From Vulcanococcus limneticus LL (lineage in GTDB: Bacteria; Cyanobacteriota; Cyanobacteriia; PCC-6307; Cyanobiaceae): DNA of 64,000 nt. This document shows, one piece after another, positions 45,601 to 53,672 of the stretch. Within the stretch, counting starts at the first letter, position 1; each line of letters opens with the position of its first letter. Location of the stretch: assembly GCF_002252705.1 (NCBI RefSeq), contig NZ_NQLA01000005.1, positions 62,001 through 126,000 on the forward strand, read 5' to 3'. Made by a program: the position numbers and the translations under genes. Below the pieces are notes generated by a model. It was given only the letters and a program-made list of their open reading frames with translations, did not search any database and had not been told where the DNA came from.

Positions 45601-46517
45601 TCAGCCATCGGCCCCCTCTCCCACACACCAGACGTTCAGCCCCGCCGCCCGCGCTGCCGCCGCATCGGCCTTGGCCCGCGCATCAAACAGCCAGGCCGGC
45701 GATGCGCTGCTGTTGCCAGCTGTTGAGCGCCACTACCTGCTGCCAGTAGGCCGCCACCTCCTGGAGGCCGTAGTGGCCGCAGAGGTACACCAGGTTGAGG
45801 ATGTCCTTCTGGAAGCAGCTGCCGCCAAAGCCCGGACCGGCCTTGAGAAACTTGGAGCCGAGGCGGGTGTCGCTGCCGATTGCCCGGGCCACCTCCTGCA
45901 CAGCCGCTCCGGTGGCCGTAGATCGCCGCCAGCTCCTCGATCGCTTCGGAATCCTCGCCCCCGATCAGCACCCGATCGGGGGCCTCCAGATCGGCGATGG
46001 CCGTGCCCTCCGCCAGGAACTCCGGGTTGGAAAGCACGGAGAAGGTTTTGCCATCCGCAGCCTGGGCGGCGCTGAGGATGGTCTGCACCGTTTCGGCAGT
46101 GCGCACCGGCAGGGTGCTCTTCTCCACCACGATGGTGTGCCCCTGGGCGGCGGCGGCCACCTGGCGGGCGGAGGCCTCGATCCAGCGCAGGTCACTGGCC
46201 TGGCCGGCCCCCACACCCTTGGTCTTGGTGGGGGTGTTCACCGAGAGGAACACCGTGTCTGCCCCGGCGATCGCCCTCTCCACCGCAGTGGTGAAGTGAA
46301 GGTTGCGGCACCGCGCTCAGCCCACCACCGCATCGAGCCCCGGCTCATACACCGGCAGCTGGCTGCGGTCGGGGTCGTTCCAGGCGGCGATGCGTTCGGC
46401 GTTGAGGTCCACCACCGTGACCTGGATGCCGGGGCAGCGATCGGCGATCACCGCCATCGTGGGGCCGCCCACATAACCGGCGCCGATGCAGCAGATGCTG
46501 CGAATCGTTGTGCTCAC
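45601..46517 (-). pseudogene. Shattered UDP-glucose 6-dehydrogenase
   Basis: Starts GTG 46517 with [33 protein letters not shown] (NAD Rossmann loop) and stops after [11 protein letters not shown]. The next frame, from about 46300, gives TTAVERAIAGADTVFLSVNTPTKTKG, then VVEKSTLPVRTAE and LSNPEFLAEGTAI, ending at IYGH. There a deletion of some 55 residues joins to [39 protein letters not shown] (catalytic Cys present) in a third frame. A second large deletion removes the C-terminal UDP-binding domain except for [21 protein letters not shown]...GADG and a TGA at 45601. So at least three frame breaks and two deletions. It overlaps the uxs stop by 4 bp (GTGA), showing the original operon. Pieces quoted are not contiguous. 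Confidence 0.92.
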
Positions 46518-47458
46518 GCGCCCAGGGCCTCGCGGAAGTAGGCGATGGTGGGCTCCAGCCCCTGCTCCAGCGGCACCGTGGGCTGCCAGCCCAGCTCCTG
46601 CTGCGCCAGCGCGATCACCGGTTGGCGTTGCAGCGGATCATCCGCCGGCAGCGGTTGTTCGATCAGCGGCAGCTCCGGATTGATCCGAGAGCGCACCAGC
46701 TCCGCCAGCTGGCGGATCGTGAATTCACCGGGGTTGCCGATGTTGATCGGGCCGGTGTGCTCTCCGTTCATCAGCCGGATCAGGCCCTCCACCAGATCGT
46801 CCACGTAGCAGAAGCTGCGGGTCTGGCTGCCGGTGCCATAGAGGGTGAGGGGCAGGCCTTTCAGGGCCTGCACGATGAAGTTGCTCACCACCCGGCCGTC
46901 GTCGGGCAGCATGCGCGGCCCGTAGGTGTTGAAGATCCGCGCCACCCGAATCTCGGTGCCGTGCATGCGCCGGTAGTCGAAACACAGGGTTTCGGCGATG
47001 CGCTTGCCCTCGTCGTAGCAGCTGCGCAGGCCGATCGTGTTGACGCAGCCGCGATAGCTCTCCGGCTGGGGGTGCACCTCGGGATCGCCAAATACCTCAC
47101 TGGTACTGGCCAGCAGCAGCCGGGCCCCCACCCGGCGGGCCAGGCCCAGCATGTTGTAGGTGCCCAGGAAGCTGGTTTTGGCCGTCTTGATCGGATTGAA
47201 CTGGTAGTGCACCGGCGAGGCCGGACAGGCCAGGTGCCAGATCCGGTCCACCTCCAGCCGGATCGTTTCGGTCACGTCGTGGCGGATCAGCTCGAAGCGC
47301 GGATGGCCGATCCACTGGCGGATGTTCGCCTTGCGACCGGTGAAGAAGTTGTCGAGGCAGAGCACCTCCTCGCCGGCTGCCATCAGCCGGTCCACCAGGT
47401 GCGATCCCACGAAGCCGGCGCCGCCGGTGATCAGGTTGCGGGGGAGGGAGGCGGGCAT
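46514..47458 (-). CDS. UDP-glucuronate decarboxylase (UDP-xylose synthase)
   Basis: 314 residues from the ATG at 47458; upstream codons lie in a dispersed repeat. SDR signatures: [52 protein letters not shown], and catalytic [13 protein letters not shown] (YxxxK), [34 protein letters not shown]. Converts UDP-GlcA to UDP-xylose with internal NAD recycling. Its substrate would come from UDP-glucose dehydrogenase, whose adjacent gene is destroyed; a second copy elsewhere would be needed. Confidence 0.94.
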   Translation of the reverse strand: MPASLPRNLITGGAGFVGSHLVDRLMAAGEEVLCLDNFFTGRKANIRQWIGHPRFELIRHDVTETIRLEVDRIWHLACPASPVHYQFNPIKTAKTSFLGTYNMLGLARRVGARLLLASTSEVFGDPEVHPQPESYRGCVNTIGLRSCYDEGKRIAETLCFDYRRMHGTEIRVARIFNTYGPRMLPDDGRVVSNFIVQALKGLPLTLYGTGSQTRSFCYVDDLVEGLIRLMNGEHTGPINIGNPGEFTIRQLAELVRSRINPELPLIEQPLPADDPLQRQPVIALAQQELGWQPTVPLEQGLEPTIAYFREALGA

Positions 47459-47469
47459 GCAACAACGCA

Positions 47470-47530
47470 GTGGGGGCTGAGGGGCGCTTTCGGGCTGGGA
47501 CGCCTGGCGGCGCAGGGGCGAGATCCTCGG
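47470..47530. repeat. Dispersed repeat, copy 4 (diverged)
   Basis: Core TTTCGGGCTGGGACGCCTGG followed by CGGCGCAGGGGCGAG at about 47488-47523. Same 3' half as copies 2 and 3 but with changed 5' bases. As in copy 3, it lies shortly upstream of a hicA sequence. Confidence 0.65.
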
Positions 47531-47617
47531 ATCGGGCTCAAGGCCACGCATCCAGCCGTGTTTTCACGGATGCCCCTTGCTGCGCTCCCGTGCTGCTCTT
47601 GCAGGAGGTCTGAGCGA

Positions 47618-47818
47618 GTGAATGACGTGAAGGTTGGTGCGGTGATCAAGCGCTTGGAGGCGGCCGGCTGGTTCCTGGCAGCCACCCGGGGCAGTCATCG
47701 CCAGTTCAAGCATCCGATCCAGACCGGCAGGGTTACGGTGGCGGGAAAGCCCAGTGATGAACTGGCGCCAGGCACCCTGCGCAGCATTGAAAAGCAGTCA
47801 GGAGTTGAACTTCGATGA
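47618..47818 (+). CDS. HicA-type mRNA interferase toxin
   Basis: 66 residues from a GTG at 47618, 9 bases after AGGAGG. Sequence: VKVGAVIKRLEAAGWFLAATRGSHRQFKHPIQTGRVTVAGKPSDELAPGTLRSIEKQSG, with the active-site His of GSHRQFKH. HicA degrades mRNA until bound by HicB. Its TGA overlaps the ATG of hicB (ATGA). Too short to be noticed by many gene callers but complete. Confidence 0.92.
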   Translation: MNDVKVGAVIKRLEAAGWFLAATRGSHRQFKHPIQTGRVTVAGKPSDELAPGTLRSIEKQSGVELR

Positions 47819-48027
47819 ATCACACCTACGCCGTGGTGATTGAACCGGCTGGCACCGGCTTTTCGGCCTACGTGCCCGACCTCCCGGGTTGTGTAGCGGC
47901 TGCATCCACCCGCGAGGCCGTGCTGGCCGAAATCCGAGCCGCCATCCAGTTCCACTTGGAGGGCCTGGCCAGCGAGGGACAGGTGGCGCCTGCCTCCAGC
48001 AGCTCAGTGGAGATGGTGAGCGTCTAG
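47815..48027 (+). CDS. HicB-type antitoxin
   Basis: 70 residues: MNHTYAVVIEPAGTGFSAYVPDLPGCVAAASTREAVLAEIRAAIQFHLEGLASEG, then a Ser-rich tail (PASSSSVEMVSV). The fold is a partial RNase H-like domain; there is no separate C-terminal helix-turn-helix, so DNA binding is not obvious. Pairs with the upstream hicA. Its first 53 codons are nearly the same as the orphan copy at 44830. Confidence 0.92.
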   Translation: MNHTYAVVIEPAGTGFSAYVPDLPGCVAAASTREAVLAEIRAAIQFHLEGLASEGQVAPASSSSVEMVSV

Positions 48028-48088
48028 GGGCTCAGGTGCTGGGGCTCCTGACAGCTCAAGGGGTGAGCCTCTCTCGTGTGATGGCGCG

Positions 48089-48318
48089 TCAGCGATAGAC
48101 CGCGCGGCGATGGCCGATGCGCACCACGAGGATCACCAGGTCGCTGCGCTGCCATTCGTAGACCACGCGGTAGTGGCCCACCCGCAATCGCCGCAACCCT
48201 TCGAATTCACCCTTGAGCGCAGAGCCGGCGGCAGGCGATCAGCCTTGGGGAGTGCGGCGAGCGCTTGGCCGCGGACGGGCTGTGACTCAGCGACCAGCAT
48301 CCGCAGCGAGCAGCGCAT
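48089..48318 (-). pseudogene. Truncated RelE/ParE-family toxin
   Basis: The C-terminal portion is excellent for the family: ALKGEFEGLRRLRVGHYRVVYEWQRSDLVILVVRIGHRRAVYR with a TGA at 48089. Upstream in that frame is a TGA (near 48240). The N-terminal part (VRGQALAALPKADRLPP) is in another frame and about 25 expected residues between them are missing. A deletion with frameshift has killed it. Its partner antitoxin overlaps and is intact. Confidence 0.82.
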
Positions 48319-48517
48319 GGCGCACCTCCGCCCAGTCGAGTGCGGGGTCTGCCGGATCCTTCAGTGCTGCCACTCCGCAGCGCAGATCCTCGATGTCGTC
48401 GAGGTAGTACTCGATGGCCTGGCGGATGATGTCGGCCCGGCAGCGGTTGAGTTGCTGGGCCGCCGCATCCAGCTCAGCACCAAGGGCGTCGGGCAGCCGG
48501 GCCGTGACCTGAACCAT
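48287..48517 (-). CDS. Ribbon-helix-helix antitoxin without an intact toxin
   Basis: 76 residues: MVQVTARLPDALGAELDAAAQQLNRCRADIIRQAIEYYLDDIEDLRCGVAALKDPADPALDWAEVRHALLAAD. The N-terminal beta strand plus two helices form the RHH/CopG-type DNA-binding motif; the tail should wrap the toxin. Near the start codon the DNA has GAAGTCGCGGAG with inverted copies (CTCCGCGAAGTCGCGGAG at 48523-48540), a likely self-operator. It overlaps the damaged toxin by about 30 bp. Confidence 0.88.
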   Translation of the reverse strand: MVQVTARLPDALGAELDAAAQQLNRCRADIIRQAIEYYLDDIEDLRCGVAALKDPADPALDWAEVRHALLAADAGR

Positions 48518-48522
48518 TGGAA

Positions 48523-48540
48523 AACTCCGCGAAGTCGCGG
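48523..48540. promoter_or_regulatory. Palindrome upstream of the RHH antitoxin
   Basis: An inverted repeat, CTCCGCG AAGT CGCGGAG (7-bp arms, 4-base centre), lies 6 bp before the ATG. RHH antitoxins normally bind such palindromes to repress their own operon. Position supports an operator; binding itself is inference. Confidence 0.6.
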
Positions 48541-48697
48541 AGATGTCAGTGACATTGTTCTAAGGCTGCAGCCCGTGCGGAGCTGGGGTGCCTGGCGGCT
48601 CCGCCAGCTGCCACTGGCCCTGCCCAGCCGGCGCACCAGTAGCCCGTACACCTCCTGTTTCTGCGTGGGCGAGAGCAGAAGGCACCCGGATATCGGA

Positions 48698-49717
48698 TCA
48701 GCCCAGCCTCACCAGCTGGTGCAGCAGCTGCTCGCGGAACAGGGCCACGGTGCTGGCCAGCCCCTCCGCCAGCGGGATCCGCGCCCGCCAGCCCAGCGCC
48801 GTCAGCCGGCTCACATCGAGCTGCTTCTTCGGGGTGCCGTCGGGCTGGCTGGTGTCCCACGTGATCGCGCCGCGGAAGCCCGTGGCTGCCGCCACCGCTT
48901 CCGCCAGCTCGCGGATGCTCAGGTCCACGCCAGTGCCCACATTCAGGTGGGTGAGGGGCTGGCCGTCGTCGGCGCGAGGGGCATCCACCGCCGCCGGATC
49001 CCAGTGCTCCAGGGCGAACACGCAGGCCTCGCCCAGGTCGTCCACATGCAGGAATTCCCGCAGTGGCGTGCCGGTGCCCCAGCAGCTCACGCGCTCGGCC
49101 CCGGCCTCAGCCGCTTCATGGAAGCGGCGGATCAGGGCCGGGAGCACGTGGCTGTTCTGCGGGTGGTAGTTGTCGCCCGGCCCGTAGAGATTGGTAGGCA
49201 TCAGGCTGATGGCATCAAAGCCGTGCTGCCGCCGCAGCGCGTCGCACAGCTGGATGCCGGTGATCTTGGCGATCGCGTAGGCCGCGTTGGTGGGCTCCAG
49301 CGCCCCCGTGAGCAGCGTCTCCTCCCGGATCGGCTGCTCAGCGAACTTGGGGTAGATGCAGCTGCTGCCCAGAAACAGCAGCCGTCGCACCCCGGAGCGC
49401 CAGGCCGTTTCGATCACATGGGTCTGGATCTTGAGGTTCTGCAGCAGGAAATCGGCCGGGTAGCGACTGTTGGCCCCGATGCCGCCCACCTTCGCCGCCG
49501 CCAGCACCACGACCGTGGGCTGGTGCTCGGCCATCCAGGCCGCCACGGCCGCAGGATCCAGCAGATCCAGCTCCGTGCGGCTGGCGGTGAGCAGGGCGCC
49601 ACCCTGGGCCGGATCGCCGTAGCCGGCGCGCTGCAGGGCGCGGCAGATGGCGCTGCCGGCCATGCCGCGGTGGCCGGCCACATAGAGGCGGTCGTCGGGG
49701 GTGATCAGCACGCTCAT
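48698..49717 (-). CDS. fcl: GDP-L-fucose synthase (GMER)
   Basis: 339 residues. SDR with [19 protein letters not shown] (NADP loop), [30 protein letters not shown], and catalytic [12 protein letters not shown] (YxxxK), [26 protein letters not shown]. Converts GDP-4-keto-6-deoxymannose to GDP-L-fucose by epimerisation and reduction. Its start overlaps the gmd stop by 4 bp (ATGA), so both are co-translated. Family length is normal (about 310-320 plus short extension). Fully intact. Confidence 0.96.
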   Translation of the reverse strand: MSVLITPDDRLYVAGHRGMAGSAICRALQRAGYGDPAQGGALLTASRTELDLLDPAAVAAWMAEHQPTVVVLAAAKVGGIGANSRYPADFLLQNLKIQTHVIETAWRSGVRRLLFLGSSCIYPKFAEQPIREETLLTGALEPTNAAYAIAKITGIQLCDALRRQHGFDAISLMPTNLYGPGDNYHPQNSHVLPALIRRFHEAAEAGAERVSCWGTGTPLREFLHVDDLGEACVFALEHWDPAAVDAPRADDGQPLTHLNVGTGVDLSIRELAEAVAAATGFRGAITWDTSQPDGTPKKQLDVSRLTALGWRARIPLAEGLASTVALFREQLLHQLVRLG

Positions 49718-50826
49718 TCGTGGCTGCCCACCACCTGGAAGCCCTCGCGGCGCAGGGTGGCCTCCTTGGCGGCCTCCTCGCGGTCGTGGCTCACCATGTC
49801 GGCCACCAGCTCCTCCAGGGTCGTGGTGGGGGTCCAGCCCAGCTTCGCGTGGGCCTTGCTGGGATCACCCAGCAGCGTGTCCACCTCCGCCGGGCGGAAG
49901 TAGCGGGGATCGATGCGCACCACGGTGGCGCCGGTGTCGGCGCGGCGGCCGAACTCGTCCACCCCATCGCCCTGCCACTGCAGGCCGCCCCAGCCCAGCT
50001 GGGCCGCCGCCAGTTCGATGAAGCGGCGCACGCTCTCCTGGCGACCCGTGGCGATCACGAAGTCCTCCGGCTGCTCCTGCTGGAGCATGCGCCACTGCAT
50101 CTCCACGTAGTCGCGGGCGTGGCCCCAGTCGCGCCGGGAATCGAGGTTGCCCATGAACAGGCACTGATCCAGCCCCGCATCGATACGGGCCAGACCGCGG
50201 GTGATCTTGCGCGTTACAAAGGTTTCGCCGCGCCGCGGGCTCTCGTGGTTGAACAGAATCCCGTTGCAGGCATACATCCCGTAGGCCTCGCGGTAGTTCA
50301 CCGTGATCCAGTAGGCATAGAGCTTGGCCACGCCGTAGGGGCTGCGCGGATAGAAGGGGGTGGTTTCCCTCTGCGGTGTTTCCTGCACCAGGCCGTAGAG
50401 CTCGCTGGTGCTCGCCTGATAGAGGCGGGTTTTCTGCGTCAGCCCCAGCATCCGCACCGCCTCAAGGATCCGCAGCGTGCCGAGGGCATCGGAATTGGCG
50501 GTGTATTCCGGAGCCTCGAAGCTCACCGCCACATGGCTCTGGGCACCGAGGTTGTAGATCTCATCCGGCTGTACCTGCTGGATGATTCGGATCAGGTTGG
50601 TGCTGTCCGTTAGGTCGCCGTAGTGCAGCACAAGCCGGGGATCCAGCTCGTGGGGATCCTGGTAGAGGTGATCGATGCGGCTGGTATTGAAGCTGCTGGC
50701 CCGGCGCTTGATGCCATGCACCACGTAGCCCTTCTCCAGCAGCAACTCCGCCAGATAGGAGCCATCCTGGCCGGTGATGCCAGTGATCAGGGCAGTTTTA
50801 CGGAGGCTTATCGCGGGAAGCGTCAC
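49714..50826 (-). CDS. gmd: GDP-mannose 4,6-dehydratase
   Basis: 370 residues. [78 protein letters not shown] (catalytic Tyr and Lys) and [19 protein letters not shown] are diagnostic. It makes GDP-4-keto-6-deoxy-D-mannose, precursor of GDP-fucose, GDP-rhamnose or GDP-perosamine; with fcl next door the product should be GDP-L-fucose. The gene has a leader of about 270 bp and a plausible promoter at 51103-51130. Confidence 0.97.
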   Translation of the reverse strand: MTLPAISLRKTALITGITGQDGSYLAELLLEKGYVVHGIKRRASSFNTSRIDHLYQDPHELDPRLVLHYGDLTDSTNLIRIIQQVQPDEIYNLGAQSHVAVSFEAPEYTANSDALGTLRILEAVRMLGLTQKTRLYQASTSELYGLVQETPQRETTPFYPRSPYGVAKLYAYWITVNYREAYGMYACNGILFNHESPRRGETFVTRKITRGLARIDAGLDQCLFMGNLDSRRDWGHARDYVEMQWRMLQQEQPEDFVIATGRQESVRRFIELAAAQLGWGGLQWQGDGVDEFGRRADTGATVVRIDPRYFRPAEVDTLLGDPSKAHAKLGWTPTTTLEELVADMVSHDREEAAKEATLRREGFQVVGSHE

Positions 50827-51204
50827 AACGCTGTCTCCACCGCCAAGCGATCCTCAGGGGCGACGGTGATCGGGAGTGTCATCGTAACCACTAACAGCAA
50901 CGCGGCGACGCCGCAAACGGAGACAGCAGCACAAAGGGCAGGCCCAGCAACATGAGGCACACCAATACTGAGATCAGAGGGAATGGATACAGGAGAGAGA
51001 AAAATCTCCTGATCCGATCACGTGCTGGCGAGGTGCTCCTTCAGCCAAAACACGTGAGCCCGTCAATCGGCAGCTGGCCAACTCAAACAGTATTGTAATC
51101 GCATTGTAGCCCAAATTCACCGCCTTGCAACTGTTGGGGGCCAGCCCCTGCGGACCGCGGTCGAAGGGGGGGGCAGGCGGAAACCGCCCTGGTGGCGCCG
51201 ATCC
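50827..51204. other. Intergenic region upstream of gmd
   Basis: 378 bases without a supported gene. It holds the probable gmd promoter at 51103-51130, a second ATTGTA (51092-51097) that could act as an alternative -10, and AT-rich sequence typical of a promoter and long leader. The stretch 51150-51190 is C/G-rich and adjoins the next gene's end. No riboswitch consensus recognised. Confidence 0.5.
51103..51130 (-). promoter_or_regulatory. Sigma-70-type promoter for gmd-fcl
   Basis: On the minus strand TTGCAA (51130-51125) is followed after 16 bases by TACAAT (51108-51103). Both are close to the -35 and -10 consensus. Transcription would start near 51096 and run leftward to gmd, leaving a 5' leader of about 270 bases. 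This is the best promoter-like pair I can see in the window. Confidence 0.5.
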
Positions 51205-51714
51205 TTAGCGGCCCAGGTCATAGAAGCGCCGGCCGTCGTTGCGCCGCCGGTCGTGCTGGCGGGCAGCGCGGAGGCTGAACTGGCTTACCGAAGGGTTCGA
51301 CACCAAGGGGTCAACATGGGCCACCTGCTGCCACAGCTCCCGGGGCGCCCAGTGCACCGTGTAGGTGGCCGGATCCTGCTTGACCACATGGCACCAGTGG
51401 CTCTGACCACAGGCAGAGCAGAACAACTCCTCCAGCCACTCGTTGGGCAGCACCAGCACCGGATGGGCCTGGATCACCAGCCGCGCCTTCTTGTCGGTCA
51501 TGCCCCGCTGGCGGAGCTCGTCGGCGCTCAGCAGATGCAGAAAATACCGGGGGCCCTGGCCGTAGACCCGCTGCTCGGGATGGACAGGACAGAACAGCCG
51601 TCGGCGCCTGGAGCGTCCGCGGCGGCGCCTGTCCTGCGACGGCTGGCGCTCAGCGCCAGTTTCCGCGGCGTCCATGCCGACAGGAATAGAGGCAGAGTTA
51701 GATGTAACAACCAT
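51205..51714 (-). CDS. Hypothetical protein with a Cys/His metal-site pattern
   Basis: 169 residues. After a basic, low-complexity start (RRRRGRSRRRRLFC) comes CPVHPEQRVYGQGPRYFLHLLSADELRQRGMTDKKARLVIQAHPVLVLPNEWLEELFCSACGQSHWCHVV. Cys-x2-His and Cys-x2-Cys plus His-Trp-Cys-His form a likely zinc ribbon split by about 55 residues. The rest (TYTVHWAPRELWQQVAHVDPLVSNPSVSQFSLRAARQHD) looks well-ordered. I do not recognise the family, though the pattern suggests a conserved cyanobacterial protein. Located between gmd and the phosphatase, same direction. Confidence 0.72.
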   Translation of the reverse strand: MVVTSNSASIPVGMDAAETGAERQPSQDRRRRGRSRRRRLFCPVHPEQRVYGQGPRYFLHLLSADELRQRGMTDKKARLVIQAHPVLVLPNEWLEELFCSACGQSHWCHVVKQDPATYTVHWAPRELWQQVAHVDPLVSNPSVSQFSLRAARQHDRRRNDGRRFYDLGR

Positions 51715-51811
51715 GGATTCAGCGGTCAGTTACTACGATGCGCCGCGCATGGCAAGCAATTCATCATAAGGTTCTCACTCTCGCGGCGGACGACCTCTTT
51801 CGCAAACCCTA

Positions 51812-51860
51812 GCACGAGGAGCGGCTTTATGCTGGTTTTGTGTAAAGTCGCTCCTCGTGC
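51812..51860. repeat. Long inverted repeat between hypothetical gene and phosphatase
   Basis: The arm 51812-51828 (GCACGAGGAGCGGCTTT) pairs with 51844-51860 at 16 of 17 positions, with a 15-base AT-rich loop. Placed 34 bp downstream of the phosphatase stop (leftward), it may terminate that transcript. On the minus strand the left arm is followed by AGGGTTTGCG rather than a T-run. Could also be a small mobile-element remnant. Confidence 0.7.
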
Positions 51861-51893
51861 ATGGTGCCAGACCTGGATGGGGGCGTGTACACG

Positions 51894-52400
51894 CTACTGG
51901 GGCTGATCTCCCCATGTCGGTGCAGCTTCGCTCGCCAGGCCGCACAGGGCCTGCCATTGGCTCGGCAAGGGGCTGGTGCCCGGATGAATCTGCATCAAAT
52001 AGTCCAGCGCCTGCAGGGGGGAGAACCCCTGCGAGCGCACCAGCCAGGCCATGCACACCAGGGGTGAGCGCTCCATCGACGCCAGGCAATGCACAAAAAC
52101 AGGACCCGCCTGCTGTAGACGGGTCAACACATCGAGGGCCTGCAGCAGGTCTGCAACCTCGATCGACTGGTCGGAGCGATGGTCCGGAAGCACCAGACGG
52201 GTCGTGACGAAGCGATCCAGGCCCGGCGGTGCTGCGGCTTCCGCCTCGCTGCAGAGTGAGAAGATGGCGGCCAGGCCCTCACGCTCCAGCAGCTCACAGT
52301 GTTCAGGTCGTCGCGGAGCAGGTCCGAGCGCCAGTCGCTGGCGAATGACCCAGCTGATCCGGAAGCGAGGCCCTGAATGACGACCAGCCGAGTTGAGCAC
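51894..52400 (-). CDS. Dual-specificity-type protein phosphatase
   Basis: 168 residues. The P-loop HCLASMERSP matches HCx5R(S/T), with a general-acid Asp in the preceding VLPDHRSDQSIEVADLLQAL. Fold elements EHCELLEREGLAAIFSLCSEAEA and CMAWLVRSQGFSPLQALDYLMQIHP complete a DSP/cyclin-dependent-kinase-inhibitor-3-like domain. In export loci a phosphatase normally dephosphorylates the Wzc tyrosine kinase; usually it is a low-molecular-weight Wzb or PHP enzyme, not this type. It is 4 bp downstream of the Wza-like gene, supporting that role. Confidence 0.85.
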   Translation of the reverse strand: MLNSAGRHSGPRFRISWVIRQRLALGPAPRRPEHCELLEREGLAAIFSLCSEAEAAAPPGLDRFVTTRLVLPDHRSDQSIEVADLLQALDVLTRLQQAGPVFVHCLASMERSPLVCMAWLVRSQGFSPLQALDYLMQIHPGTSPLPSQWQALCGLASEAAPTWGDQPQ

Positions 52401-52404
52401 CGAT

Positions 52405-53577
52405 TCAGTTGGCTGTATTGATCAGGCGAAACAGGGTCCAGATGTTCACCAGTCCCGAGATCGGTGTGCTGATGGCACCGATGGCATCGGAGGCAACAGC
52501 CAGAGAGGAACGGTGCACGATGACGGTGTCGTTGTCCCGCAGGGGTGGATTCTGGGCATTGGAAGCTCCCTGGGCCAGATCCAGCCTGAACCTCCGGCGT
52601 GTCACGCTGCCATTACGGTTCAGGCGCACCAGTTCAATGTTGGTCTTCTTGCCCCGCCAGGTTTCAAGACCACCGGCAGCCAGCACCGCCTGCATCAGCG
52701 GGGTACTGGCCGGTAAATCCAGCCTGCCTGGCGTCTTGACCTCGCCGATGACATTCACGTTGATCACCTGGGGGGAAAGATTGGCCGCCGCCAGCTCAAT
52801 GGCCTCGGCAACCGGTTCAGCCGCCCGACCTACGCGAATGGTGTCGCCATCAAACAGCAGTGGATTCTGCAATTGATCCCCCTCACTGACCAGGGCGAGT
52901 AGATCCAGGCGGGTGCGCTTGAAACTGGGAGGATCACCAGGGAGGCGTCGTTGTAGCTCGACCGTGCGGAGATCGGCATTGAGCGTGATGCCACCGGCCT
53001 TCTGAATCGCATCCACGATCGACGGGAGCCCGCTGACAGTGATCGCGGGTCCACCTTCGGTCTGGGTGGTCTCATTAGCAGACATCGTATAGATTCCCGG
53101 GCGCTCCACTTCGCCCACTAGCGCTACCCGCATCGGGCGTGGCCTGACCACCCGTAACAACAGTTCCGGCCGCTGCAGCTGGCGGGTGTAGAGCTTGGTG
53201 AGCCACTGGCTGGCCTGCGACAGAGTCAGGCCCACCACCCGGGCGGAGCCGATCAAAGGCAGCGGAATCGTGCCGTCGTTCAGGACCTCCAGTGTGCCAG
53301 ACAGCTCGGGGGCGTCAAAGAATTTCAGCTCCAGCTGGTCTCCAGGGCCTAAAAGATAGGCATCATGTTGTAGCTCAACTGGGGCAGGCACGGCCGATGG
53401 TGCCGCTCGAGTGGCTGGGGCCACAGCAGTCCGGGTCGTGACTGCCGGCACTGCTGCCGCTCCTGGTCGAGCCTGGGCCCCTGTGGTGGCACTGCCATAA
53501 ATGAGGAGGGCCGTGATTCCAGCGGCCATCCGGTGCTGGCGGCGTTGCTGCGGATCAACACGCGATAGCCGAAGCAC
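52405..53577 (-). CDS. Wza-like polysaccharide export protein
   Basis: About 390 residues from a GTG at 53577, which gives an N-terminal signal peptide with a basic n-region (RVDPQQRRQHRMAAGITALLIYG) and cleavage near AQA-RPG; an ATG at 53529 is the alternative. The polysaccharide-export domain starts AYLLGPGDQLELKFFDAPELSGTLEVLNDGTIPLPLIG; SLBB beta-grasp domains follow (RVALVGEVERPGIYTM, VINVNVIGEVKTPGRLDLPASTPLMQAVLAAGG). It forms the outer-membrane channel. No lipobox Cys is apparent. Divergent from the Wzc gene, sharing the 95-bp spacer. Confidence 0.9.
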   Translation of the reverse strand: MLRLSRVDPQQRRQHRMAAGITALLIYGSATTGAQARPGAAAVPAVTTRTAVAPATRAAPSAVPAPVELQHDAYLLGPGDQLELKFFDAPELSGTLEVLNDGTIPLPLIGSARVVGLTLSQASQWLTKLYTRQLQRPELLLRVVRPRPMRVALVGEVERPGIYTMSANETTQTEGGPAITVSGLPSIVDAIQKAGGITLNADLRTVELQRRLPGDPPSFKRTRLDLLALVSEGDQLQNPLLFDGDTIRVGRAAEPVAEAIELAAANLSPQVINVNVIGEVKTPGRLDLPASTPLMQAVLAAGGLETWRGKKTNIELVRLNRNGSVTRRRFRLDLAQGASNAQNPPLRDNDTVIVHRSSLAVASDAIGAISTPISGLVNIWTLFRLINTAN

Positions 53578-53672
53578 CGGAAGATTGAGCGGGGGGGACC
53601 AAGTGTCCCACGCTCCCTCGCTGGCTGCCAGAGGCGCCGGTACATTGCGGCCAATGCCCACAGCCGGTCGCG

